Positions 1 through 7,801 of a stretch of DNA of 32,909 bases are shown here, piece after piece; position 1 is the first letter of the stretch, and every line of letters starts with the position of its first letter. The stretch comes from Candidatus Nanopelagicales bacterium (GTDB lineage: Bacteria > Actinomycetota > Actinomycetes > S36-B12): positions 1-32,909 of the forward strand of contig JAURFD010000018.1 in NCBI GenBank assembly GCA_030827125.1, written 5' to 3'. The notes beneath the pieces were generated by a model, which was given only the letters and a program-made list of their open reading frames with translations, did not search any database and had not been told where the DNA came from. A program made the translations under genes and the position numbers.

Positions 1-3000
1 AGTCCGGAGGTTTGTCGAGGACTTCTTGAAGCGGAACCGCTTGTCGTTGATAGACACCTGGACGACGTACCGCGTGGACTCTCCCACGGCGGATTCCTGC
101 CAACGAACGTACACGCGACGCTTCTTATTGGTCAGGGTCACCTCCAGCGGCTCGGTGACCGGCTCGGCTCGCGGCGTCAGAGTGATCGGCCGCGACCACT
201 CACCTGGTCCGTAGGACGTTTGCGCGGCGACACGGAAGCTGTACGACTGACCGTTGGTGAGCGCATCAATGGACAGCGCTCGCGTTTGCGTCGCAACCGC
301 GACGGCCGAACCGTTCACCTCCCACTGGACGACGTACATCTCAATGGGTGCTCCGCCGCTGTCGTCTGAGGCGCTCCACTCCAGTGACACGCTGCTGTCG
401 CCAGATCGACCAATGAAGGTGGTCGGTGCTGACGCCGGACCGATTGGAACGAGGTCTCGGCTCCACTCGCTGAAGTCACCGGGGCCCGCAGAATTGCTGG
501 CGGCGACACGGAGGCGGTAGGCGGCGCCATTGACCAGGTCGGCGAACTCGATCGAAGTCTCAGACGTGCTCCGCGTCCTGGTGCCGTCGCTGCCTTGGAG
601 TTCCACGGTGAACTCACTCGGCGCCTCCCCGCCGGTGTCGTCCGAGGCGAGCCACATGGCGCTTACGGTGCCGTCACCCGATTCGGTGCCGACCAGGATA
701 GGTGCGCTAGGCACCTCGATCACCGGAGCGGGTGGTGGTGCAGGGGCCGGTGCGGGTGCGGGGGCGGGAGCCGGTGCGGACGGAGCCACCGGGGTGTCAG
801 ATCCGGTGGCCCACGCTCCCGTGCCGATGGCGTTCGTGGCAGCCACTCGCACCGAGTACGTCGTGCCATTGGCCAGTCCTGAAATCGTGACCGACGTGCC
901 GGACTCGGTCGGATAGGTGGTCCAGGTGCTGTCGTCCGTCGAGGTCTCGTACTGGTAAGAGGCGATTGAGCGACCGCCGTCGTCGGACGGGGCCGACCAA
1001 CTCACGCTGAGGGAACCGTTGCCGGCGCTCACAGCTAGTGCTGTTGGTGCACTCGGCACCGCAGGCGTCCTCGGCGTCGCCCACTCGGTGGTTGCGGAGG
1101 TGCCAGCGCCGAGGGCATTGACGGGCGTCACGCGCACCTTGTACGGCGTGCCGTTCGTCAGGCCGCTGACCGTCGTGCTGGTCGTCGCGGTGGTGTCGTC
1201 GCTGATCCAGGTCGAGTCATCGGTGGAGTAGGCAACCTCGTATTCCAGGATCGGGCGTCCACCGGTGTTGGTCGGCGCCGTCCAACCCACCTGCAGCGCG
1301 GAGTCGTCAACGACGATCGCGAAGTTGGTGACGGCCTGTGAAGTGGTCGGAGCCAGCGGGCTTGTGGCTGCGCTCGTCACCCAGGCAGTGGAGTCGTCGC
1401 CGGTCCCGGATCGAATTCGGACGAGGTAGTCCTCCGTGGGATCGAGGCCCGCGAACGAGTAGGACGTGGAGGTCGTCGAATCGTCGCTCCATGTCGCCCC
1501 GGTGTCATCGGACAGACCAATGTCGTAGTGAGTGGGAGATGCACCGGATGCTGGAGCTGACCAGGAGACGTCAAGCGCTTCGTAGTCGGGGGTGACGGCA
1601 AGACTTGTGGGTGGCTGAACGCTGAGTGCAGCTACGGCAGCCTGCGCATCGACGTATCCGGCGCCACACAGACCGATACAACTCGAGCCGGCCGCGAAGG
1701 GCTGGGCGGTGGCTCGTAGGTTCGCCGAAACCTCGGCAGGAGTCAGAGTTGGGTCTGCTGCCATGAGCAGGGCCGCAACACCGGCCACGTGAGGAGTTGC
1801 CATTGAGGTACCGCTGTAGGAGGCGTAGCTGGCCGATGCCGGCACGGTGGAGCCGCTGTTGAGGGTTGACCAGATGCCCGACCCGGGTCCAGAGATCTCG
1901 ACGACGGCCCCATAGTTGGAGAAGGAGGATCGTTGTCCCGCGCTCGTGTGAGAGGCGACGGTGATGACGTTGTTGCAGTTGGCTGGCGTGGCACTCGAAG
2001 CGTTCGTGTTGCTGTTGCCCGCGGCCACGACGACCGTCGTGCCATTGGCCACGGCGACATCAATGGCACTTTGCATCGTCGTCTCACAAGATCCGCTTCC
2101 CCCCAGCGACAGATTCAAGACGTCGGAGGGGGTGGTGTTAGCCGGAAGGCCGCTGACCGATCCTCCCGACCCCCAGCGGATGGCCACCGCGATGTCGGAG
2201 GTGTAGCCACCGCACTTGCCGAGGACGCGTAGTGGCTGGATCTTGACGTCCGGGGCGACCGCTGCGACCCCGGTGCCGTTGTTGGTGATGGCGCCGATCG
2301 TTCCGGCCACGTGGGTGCCGTGCCACGAGGAACTCTGTACGCGGCAACCGGAAAAGGTGGAGCCGACGGATTCGGAAAAGGTAATCCAGTCACCCGGGTC
2401 TGAGGGATCTGAGTCCCGACCGTCCCCGTCATTGGCCACGTCGACGTCACCGATGAAGTCGTACCCGGCGACGACGTTGGCATCGAGGTCGGGGTGAGCG
2501 TTGATACCCGTATCGATGACGCCAACGACGACGCCGGAGCCGGTCGAGACAGGCCAGGCAGCCGGCGCTCGTGAACTGAAGCCGCCATCCCCGGAGCCCG
2601 CCCCCTGCCAGAAGCCCCACTGGTTATAGGGGCTGTTCAGGTACGGATCGTTAGGCAGCGTGACCGCCGTCGGATAGACCTTGATGTCTGGCTCGACGTA
2701 GGCCACTTTGGGGTCATCGGCGATCTCGGCGAGCAAGGCGTCGTACTCGCTCTGGGTGAGATTCGGATCGACCGCCACCACGGTGGTGTTGCGCGTGACC
2801 TGGGAGACCACGGTCGCCGGAGTATCAAGGCCTAACGCGGCCGCGGCTGACTCCGCGGTGCGGGCGACCGCTGCCGTAAGAGTTGCCGCGCGGGCGGACC
2901 GCACCGGGACCGTCCCCACGATGATCCGATCCGTTGCCGCCGGGCGGGAGTCTGCGGGGTCGCCGACGGGCTGCGCCGCTTGGGAGGGCAGCGCAAGGCC

Positions 3001-3060
3001 CACACTCGCTCCAGCCACGATGGCCAGAGCAGACATAGTCCCGAATGTCCGCTTCAGCAT
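1..3060 (-). CDS. Secreted subtilisin-like serine protease (S8) with C-terminal fibronectin type III repeats, 3' end outside window
   Basis: Open frame of 1020 codons from ATG at 3060 that runs off the left edge without a stop. The N-terminus is a Sec signal peptide (MLKRTFG, hydrophobic core, cleavage near LPSQAAQ). Residues about 45-135 look like an inhibitor-I9-type propeptide. The S8 catalytic domain spans about 150-470, with Asp183 in VIDTGIN, His247 in HGTHVAG, oxyanion Asn349 in AAGNSN and Ser419 in GTSMATPHVAG, so the triad is complete. Then follow three Fn3 domains, a Pro-Ala hinge, two more Fn3 domains and the start of a sixth. It should be an extracellular protease whose Fn3 array tethers it to a polymer or the cell surface. 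No good Shine-Dalgarno is visible. A second ATG at codon 9 would give a shorter signal peptide. The protease assignment is firm; the substrate is unknown. Confidence 0.95.
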   Translation of the reverse strand, partial: MLKRTFGTMSALAIVAGASVGLALPSQAAQPVGDPADSRPAATDRIIVGTVPVRSARAATLTAAVARTAESAAAALGLDTPATVVSQVTRNTTVVAVDPNLTQSEYDALLAEIADDPKVAYVEPDIKVYPTAVTLPNDPYLNSPYNQWGFWQGAGSGDGGFSSRAPAAWPVSTGSGVVVGVIDTGINAHPDLDANVVAGYDFIGDVDVANDGDGRDSDPSDPGDWITFSESVGSTFSGCRVQSSSWHGTHVAGTIGAITNNGTGVAAVAPDVKIQPLRVLGKCGGYTSDIAVAIRWGSGGSVSGLPANTTPSDVLNLSLGGSGSCETTMQSAIDVAVANGTTVVVAAGNSNTNASSATPANCNNVITVASHTSAGQRSSFSNYGAVVEISGPGSGIWSTLNSGSTVPASASYASYSGTSMATPHVAGVAALLMAADPTLTPAEVSANLRATAQPFAAGSSCIGLCGAGYVDAQAAVAALSVQPPTSLAVTPDYEALDVSWSAPASGASPTHYDIGLSDDTGATWSDDSTTSTSYSFAGLDPTEDYLVRIRSGTGDDSTAWVTSAATSPLAPTTSQAVTNFAIVVDDSALQVGWTAPTNTGGRPILEYEVAYSTDDSTWISDDTTATTSTTVSGLTNGTPYKVRVTPVNALGAGTSATTEWATPRTPAVPSAPTALAVSAGNGSLSVSWSAPSDDGGRSIASYQYETSTDDSTWTTYPTESGTSVTISGLANGTTYSVRVAATNAIGTGAWATGSDTPVAPSAPAPAPAPAPAPAPPPAPVIEVPSAPILVGTESGDGTVSAMWLASDDTGGEAPSEFTVELQGSDGTRTRSTSETSIEFADLVNGAAYRLRVAASNSAGPGDFSEWSRDLVPIGPASAPTTFIGRSGDSSVSLEWSASDDSGGAPIEMYVVQWEVNGSAVAVATQTRALSIDALTNGQSYSFRVAAQTSYGPGEWSRPITLTPRAEPVTEPLEVTLTNKKRRVYVRWQESAVGESTRYVVQVSINDKRFRFKKSSTNLRT
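724..795 (-). repeat. Pro-Ala hinge repeat inside the protease gene
   Basis: A run of alternating GCG/GGN triplets encodes an alternating Pro-Ala stretch of about 20 residues between Fn3 domains 3 and 4. Such linkers are stiff extended spacers between extracellular domains. At DNA level it is a low-complexity GC-rich tract that may vary in length between strains. Confidence 0.7.
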
Positions 3061-3183
3061 CGGTGTCAGTGTGTCGCAGACCCGCCCGGGATGCCCGCCG
3101 GCCAGGGGCCATTCTGGGAGGATTCACAGGACGGCGCGAATGCGCGCTTCACCTTCGAATCTGCGGCGACGCAGGTCCATCGA

Positions 3184-3522
3184 TCAGTCCTTGGCGCTGG
3201 TGAGCATGAACGTAGTCACCGCGGTGGTGGCCGCGACACCGATCACAGACGGCCAGGCGCCGACCTGCTTGGCGAGCGGATGGCTGGCCCCGAAGGCGCC
3301 GATCATCACCGTGAGTGCAGACACCGCTTTGACCGGGCCGGCCTGCTGCCACCACAGCACGGTGCAGGCGCCCGCACCGACCGCCAGCACAGCGCCGCCG
3401 AGTTGACGCTTCTTGGTCGAGCGGGCAACGGCGTACCCACCGATGAGGGAACTGGCCGCGAGGGCTGCAGGAAATGCGCGCATACCCATGACGCTAGGCG
3501 TCATCCGGTTGCACGGTGCCAC
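3184..3522 (-). CDS. Small hydrophobic membrane protein, unknown function
   Basis: 112 residues from GTG at 3522. ATG starts at 3504, 3489 or 3483 are also possible, and the last (MRAFPAALAASS) puts the hydrophobic part right at the N-terminus. About four membrane-spanning segments are visible: FPAALAASSLIGGYAVA, the stretch ending CTVLWW, AVSALTVMIGAFGAS and VIGVAATTAVTTFML. No catalytic motif is recognisable. It lies between the protease and the hydrolase on the same strand, 27 bases after the hydrolase stop, so it may be cotranscribed with the hydrolase. No family recognised. Confidence 0.6.
   Translation of the reverse strand: MAPCNRMTPSVMGMRAFPAALAASSLIGGYAVARSTKKRQLGGAVLAVGAGACTVLWWQQAGPVKAVSALTVMIGAFGASHPLAKQVGAWPSVIGVAATTAVTTFMLTSAKD
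3488..3504. promoter_or_regulatory. Perfect inverted repeat ATGACGC-TAG-GCGTCAT over the candidate starts of the membrane protein
   Basis: Seven-base perfect arms (3488-3494 and 3498-3504) separated by three bases. Two of the alternative ATG codons of the small membrane protein lie in the arms. It could be an operator or a start-site hairpin controlling translation; it could also be chance. Confidence 0.3.
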
Positions 3523-3549
3523 CGGGTAGCCCTGTAGGACCGAAAAAGC

Positions 3550-5610
3550 TCAGGCGCCGGGAGGTGCGGAGATCCGGCCGAAGCGCTCGAGTGGCGTCTC
3601 CTCATGCCCGTTGACCGCGCCGGGATCGATGTCGGCGACGTCGATCTGCGGTGATCCCCACTTGGCGAGCGTCGCCTGGATGGACTTGCGGGCACCGTCC
3701 ATCTTGCGGGCGATCATGCGGCGCGCGGCCCACTCAGTCTCGTTGTTGCGCAGTGCCGTCTCGATGGCATCGGCCTGCGCATCCGTGCAGTCAAGTCCGT
3801 ACGCGCGCTGCAGCGTGAGCCGTGCCTCGATGCGGTAGTCGTGTCCGCGGCGGACGAACTGGCCGGGTTTGGAATTCATGCCGTTCTTCAGGTCGACGGT
3901 GGCGATGACGAAACTGGTGATTGGGCGCCAGCGGGTCTCCCGCGGCACCATCGGCGGCCGAGACGCGGGCGGTCCCATCCACCACGGCGGCTGCAGCACC
4001 ATGCTGTAGCCGTACTTGTTCACCGGGTCATCGTCGTGAACGACCATGAGGTGACGCATCTGGCCCGGAGGCAGCGGTGGCGCCTGGCTCGGCTCGGCGA
4101 CGAGAAGGAGTTCGTGCTCGGGATCCATGGCGTCGGGGTTGTCGCGCCAGCGTCGCCAGAATTCGGTGCGGAAGGGGACGCCGAAGTAGCAGCCGCCGGA
4201 AACGCCGAGGTGTTCCAAAGCAGGGATGCCGGTGAAATGGCCCGGCACCGTCGAGACATCGAGTGCCACATTGGCGCCGAGGCTCTCGCCCATGAGGACG
4301 ACGCGGGGACGGCGTTCGGCGGGGATGCTGGCCAGGCGCTCCTGGATGCCCTCGAGCACGTAACGCGTGAGCATGACGCCGTCGAGGGTCTTGGTCATCG
4401 CCAGCGCGCTCGGGACCAGGGCGTACTGCGGCACGATGGTCGCGCAGTTGCCGCGCGTGAGGTATTCGAGTGCCTCGGTGATCGTGTAGTTGACGTAGCC
4501 GACGCCGGTGGGGCTGGCCACGCAGATGATGGAACGCTCGAATCCACCGCAGGCTTCGAGGTCTGCCAGGCCGAGGCGCGCGCGTTCCTTGAGATCCGGC
4601 GAAGACTCGTAGCCGCACACCACGCGGACCGGGTCGACGGCGGTCTCACCCATGACCGCGGTGATCTGATCGTGTGTCAACGCCATGGCGACGAAGCGGC
4701 GGCCCTCCTTGCCGATGGAATCAAACGGCATGTCGCTGTTGGGCCCGGAACTCACATGCGGGTTGCTCGGGGGTTCGGGATACGCCGGCTCGATGATGTC
4801 GTCGGAGTGCTCGAGCCGATCGGTGACACGCTTGAGTGCGGCGCCACCGATCACCGTCATGCCCGCGAGGATCGCCGCGTGCGCGAGGAAGGATCCAGCC
4901 GCACCGGGATCGCGTCGGATGACCTTGCTCATCAGCCGCTCAAGGCCGCGGGCCGACAGTTGTTCGCCGACGACCAGGGTCGTCAGGCCGACAGCGCTCG
5001 CCACGCCCACTCCGGTGGCGGTGAGCAGTGACCGGGCGTTGATGCCGGTGACGCGGTGGTTATCGGGATTGACGACGCCGTACTTGTGGGCGCGGCGTAC
5101 GGAGAAGTAGACATTGCCCGCCGCGATCGCGGCACCGGTCAAGACGTTGGGGAGCAACGTGGTGTCGAGTCCGGGGCGAAGGTGCAGGCGCCGATGGAGT
5201 ACGTCGTCCCACAGTGAGGCAGCGCCCCCGGCGATGCCGGCGAAGGCGACCTGGCGACCGGTGGCGTAGGCGACGGCCGCTGCCGGGTTGTCCGCGGTCG
5301 AGCGAGCGGTGATGAAGGCGGTGGCGTAGCCGCCGACGATGGCGCCACTCGCCACGATGACTCGGGCGGTGGTGCCGGGCCGCGTGCCGGGAACGGAGGC
5401 GAGGGCCTCGAGGGAGCTCCACGTGGTGGCGGTGAGCTGGTAGTGGATGGCGGCGGTGACCCCGGTGGCCACGGCCTGGTCGGCCGGGCTGCGCGGGAGC
5501 AGTCCCCGGGATAGGGAACCGGCCACGCTCCAGGCCGCGCCGAGGACTCCCGCCTGGGCGGCGGTATCGGTCGACCAGCGGGTGAGCCAGGCGGGGCGGA
5601 GCAGGGCCAT
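3550..5610 (-). CDS. Membrane-anchored alpha/beta-hydrolase family protein (Rv1069c-like)
   Basis: 686 residues. The N-terminal half (about 1-265) is hydrophobic, with several membrane-spanning segments separated by short polar loops. The C-terminal half is a hydrolase domain with the nucleophile elbow GESLGAN (Ser443). LMVVHDDDP and the region around HDYRIE offer candidate acid and His residues. This two-part layout matches the actinobacterial Abhydrolase_9 family with its own N-terminal membrane domain, as in Mycobacterium Rv1069c, whose substrate is not established. The ATG at 5610 follows a CTCGGGGC stretch, a weak ribosome-binding site. The gene has a long upstream region (433 bases) with strong inverted repeats. 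An esterase or lipase acting at the membrane is inferred only. Confidence 0.85.
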   Translation of the reverse strand: MALLRPAWLTRWSTDTAAQAGVLGAAWSVAGSLSRGLLPRSPADQAVATGVTAAIHYQLTATTWSSLEALASVPGTRPGTTARVIVASGAIVGGYATAFITARSTADNPAAAVAYATGRQVAFAGIAGGAASLWDDVLHRRLHLRPGLDTTLLPNVLTGAAIAAGNVYFSVRRAHKYGVVNPDNHRVTGINARSLLTATGVGVASAVGLTTLVVGEQLSARGLERLMSKVIRRDPGAAGSFLAHAAILAGMTVIGGAALKRVTDRLEHSDDIIEPAYPEPPSNPHVSSGPNSDMPFDSIGKEGRRFVAMALTHDQITAVMGETAVDPVRVVCGYESSPDLKERARLGLADLEACGGFERSIICVASPTGVGYVNYTITEALEYLTRGNCATIVPQYALVPSALAMTKTLDGVMLTRYVLEGIQERLASIPAERRPRVVLMGESLGANVALDVSTVPGHFTGIPALEHLGVSGGCYFGVPFRTEFWRRWRDNPDAMDPEHELLLVAEPSQAPPLPPGQMRHLMVVHDDDPVNKYGYSMVLQPPWWMGPPASRPPMVPRETRWRPITSFVIATVDLKNGMNSKPGQFVRRGHDYRIEARLTLQRAYGLDCTDAQADAIETALRNNETEWAARRMIARKMDGARKSIQATLAKWGSPQIDVADIDPGAVNGHEETPLERFGRISAPPGA

Positions 5611-5701
5611 GCCCCGAGACTAACTGCTGGAATCCTCAGGGGAGGCCCCTTGCGCGCGGCAGTGTTGCCCAGGGGAGCCCATCCCCGGACCCCACCACGC
5701 C

Positions 5702-5767
5702 TTTGTCACCGAGAACCCTGATGGCAGACCGAATTCGGCGCCGATAACCCGGGTTTTAGGTGACAAA
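5702..5767 (-). promoter_or_regulatory. Long structured inverted repeat in the hydrolase leader, unassigned
   Basis: TTTGTCACC (5702-5710) pairs perfectly with GGTGACAAA (5759-5767). Nested inside, AACCC (5714-5718) pairs with GGGTT (5751-5755) across a 3x3 internal loop. The centre holds the palindromes CCGAATTCGG and CGGCGCCG. As RNA on the minus strand this would form a long stem about 92 bases before the hydrolase start. It could be a leader RNA or an operator pair. I could not match it to a riboswitch class I know. Confidence 0.45.
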
Positions 5768-5975
5768 CCGCGCGGGGGCGCCGGGACGGGTGACCAGACA
5801 TAGGGGCAGGCCGGGGCCATCGACGGGGGGGACGACAGCACTCCGGCCTGCGCTTCGAATAGTACGGCTCCCTTTGTCCGTATCGCTCCGGGGGGTGCCC
5901 TTTGCCAGGGGGGTCCCTCGGCGGTTCAGGTAGCCGGGACGCGTTCCGCCGGCTCCGGGCTGCCGAGGCCTCAGA

Positions 5976-6030
5976 TTCCCGACATTTGTTGGGGTTTTGA
6001 GGCGGTCAAGATCCCAACAACGGTCGGGAA
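5976..6030 (-). terminator. Factor-independent-like terminator hairpin after the sulfatase gene
   Basis: TTCCCGAC (5976-5983) pairs with GTCGGGAA (6023-6030). After a 2x2 internal loop, TTGTTGGG (5986-5993) pairs with CCCAACAA (6013-6020), giving 16 base pairs in total. The loop has its own TTGA/TCAA mini-stem. It begins 14 bases past the sulfatase stop codon. There is no T-tract, which is common for actinobacterial terminators. Confidence 0.65.
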
Positions 6031-6043
6031 ATCGGGAACTGGC

Positions 6044-7555
6044 TCAGCCCGCGGCCTGCCAACTGAAGCCGGGCGGCGCGGGGGAGCAAGCCTTCTGGGT
6101 TGCCTTGCGCTGCAGGCGCACTGTCTTGGCGCGGGCCTTGACGTCGGCCACATTGACCAGCAATCCCGGATCGATACGTACGGCGTACAACTCTTCGAAC
6201 CCGGTCGAGTAGCGCACGTAGAGCCAGCTCTTGGTCCGACGCGCACAGTACGGCGGCATGACGGCGTTGCCCTCATCTGCGGGACGGTTTGCGGCTGCAG
6301 ACAGGATGAGTGACCGACGTGACTTATTGCCGTTGAGCAGTGACTGCCCGTCGATCGGCGACGTCGGTTCAAGGCTCGCCGCATCGAGTGCGGTCGCTGC
6401 GATGTCGGGGAGGGCGACGAGTCGCTCGTCCGATGTCCCTGGTTGTGCGAGGACGCTTCCCGCTGGTGCATCATCCCAGCGCATCACGAGTGGAATCGGC
6501 GAGGCATAGGGGAAGTTCTTGGCCCCCAGCAGATTGAACTGACCGAGGGTGAGTCCGTTGTCCGAGGCGAAGACGATCAAAGTGTTCGACAGGCGCCCGG
6601 TCGCCTCAAGTGCATCGAGCAGGTCGGCGATGCCCTCATCGGCCGAGAGCAGAGTGAGTGACTGCTGTTTGATCAGGTACTTGGCATCGGCCGGTCCGAT
6701 CTTTTGGCGGTCCTGCACCCAGGATGGTTTGCCTGTGGTGTCGCCGATGCCTTCCGGCAGCGTGACCTTCACCCGGTTCCAGGTGTTGGAGTGCCGCAAC
6801 GGGACGGTGTATGGCTTGTGCGGCGCGAAGACCGTGCTGATCATGAACAGCGGCTTATCGCTGGGCGTGGTCTCGACGACCTCGACGGCGCGCGCCGAGA
6901 GCACGTCGGTGGAGTAGTCCGCTGAGCTCGTGCCGAAGTAGGAGTACGTCGGCTCCTCGCCCTGACCCTCGCGATCCATGAGCCAGTAGTCGTAGTAGCC
7001 CTGGTGCCGGCCGTCCACGCCAGGGGAAGGCTTGGCGAAGGCGTGCCAGGAGTCCCAGCCTGGCGGGACGTAGTCGCGGTCCCCGGTCACGGACGTGCGC
7101 GTCGCCGCCAGGCCGTAGCCGTTGAGGTACTTGCCGACGTACGCCGTGTGATAGCCCGCAGCATCGAACTGCTGCACGATCGTGCGGTCCTCCCAGCCGA
7201 GGTCGTGGAAGAGTCCCCAGCCGCCGTCGGGCAGCCAGTTGCTCCAGATACCCGTGGTCTGCGAGAGGCCGCCGGTGAGCAGGCTCGCGCGTGAGGGGCA
7301 GCACGTGGGGGTGGTGGAGTGGGCGTTGGTGAAGGTCACGCCCTTGGCCATGAACTGGGCCTCGACGGTCTTCATGTTCTGCGTGAGGGAGGGTGCCTGG
7401 TCGTCGGTCCAGATGATGACGACGTTCGGCAGGGTGGGGGTGTTGGCGGGCGCCGGTCGCTGCATGGCCTGCGGTCCCGCGTAGGCGCCGGTGGCGGTGA
7501 CGAGGGCACCCGCAGCCGAGACGACCGCGACTGCCGACCACGCACGAAGGCGCAC
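6044..7555 (-). CDS. Secreted sulfatase (alkaline-phosphatase superfamily, FGly type)
   Basis: 503 residues from GTG at 7555. This start is chosen because AAGGGAGAG lies a few bases upstream and the protein then opens with a Sec signal peptide (VRLRAWSAVAVVSAAG, cleavage near TGAYA). The frame stays open to an ATG at 7714, but those 53 extra residues look non-coding. Metal-binding IIWTDDQ lies near the mature N-terminus. The motif CCPSRASLLTGG carries the C-X-P-S-R signature in which Cys85 would be converted to formylglycine. ASDNGLTLGQ is the second conserved metal and active-site segment. It should hydrolyse sulfate esters outside the cell. It is transcribed divergently from the Tat/Hcp operon, so a functional link is possible but not shown. 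A formylglycine-generating enzyme is not seen in the window. Confidence 0.92.
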   Translation of the reverse strand: MRLRAWSAVAVVSAAGALVTATGAYAGPQAMQRPAPANTPTLPNVVIIWTDDQAPSLTQNMKTVEAQFMAKGVTFTNAHSTTPTCCPSRASLLTGGLSQTTGIWSNWLPDGGWGLFHDLGWEDRTIVQQFDAAGYHTAYVGKYLNGYGLAATRTSVTGDRDYVPPGWDSWHAFAKPSPGVDGRHQGYYDYWLMDREGQGEEPTYSYFGTSSADYSTDVLSARAVEVVETTPSDKPLFMISTVFAPHKPYTVPLRHSNTWNRVKVTLPEGIGDTTGKPSWVQDRQKIGPADAKYLIKQQSLTLLSADEGIADLLDALEATGRLSNTLIVFASDNGLTLGQFNLLGAKNFPYASPIPLVMRWDDAPAGSVLAQPGTSDERLVALPDIAATALDAASLEPTSPIDGQSLLNGNKSRRSLILSAAANRPADEGNAVMPPYCARRTKSWLYVRYSTGFEELYAVRIDPGLLVNVADVKARAKTVRLQRKATQKACSPAPPGFSWQAAG

Positions 7556-7801
7556 AACTCTCCCTTGGTTGAGACTGACCGCGTGAATGTAGCGGCTCAG
7601 ACCGTCACGTCGCCTGCCGGGCAAGGCTGCTGAAGAGAAGGAACTATCGGGACTTTTCGCCCACATAGCCCGCGTGGGGGGTCTAGTACCCCATTTTGCT
7701 GCTGAGCGGGACATAGCCGGTTTTCCTCCCTAATCTGCCCTCGAGGCCGTCCATAGTGGCGGTGACCTGAATGTGGTGGCGTCCCTAAGCGAGGGAGTGC
7801 A
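7556..7801. promoter_or_regulatory. Divergent promoter region between sulfatase and the Tat/Hcp operon
   Basis: 246 non-coding bases between divergent starts, so promoters for both directions should lie here. For the plus operon, GGGACA, 17 bases and TAATCT (in the 7700-7740 stretch) is a weak sigma-70-like candidate. GAGGGAG at 7791-7797 is a good ribosome-binding site for the ATG at 7802. No clear operator palindrome seen. Confidence 0.45.

Larger units (their letters stand above)
5611..6043. other. 433-base intergenic region with two large inverted repeats
   Basis: This gap separates the sulfatase stop from the hydrolase start; both genes are on the minus strand. No convincing gene is visible: the only open frame (5620-5841, minus) is proline-rich and lacks features of a real protein. 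It holds a terminator-like hairpin next to the sulfatase and a second long inverted repeat closer to the hydrolase, both listed separately. The rest is G-rich and C-rich runs. No promoter can be assigned confidently. Confidence 0.6.

Noticed and set aside
3841-5031. 396-aa plus-strand open frame
   Set aside because: Antisense to the alpha/beta-hydrolase gene, His/Asp/Gly-rich with no motif.
5620-5841. 73-aa minus-strand open frame between sulfatase and hydrolase
   Set aside because: Pro/Ser-rich, includes the inverted repeat, no ribosome-binding site or family.
5690-5940. Known riboswitch (c-di-AMP or c-di-GMP type) in the hydrolase leader
   Set aside because: Paired regions exist, but I could not find the conserved core sequences of either class.
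7680-7698. GGG-TCTAGTA-CCC inverted repeat in the sulfatase/Tat divergent region
   Set aside because: Arms too short to support an operator call.
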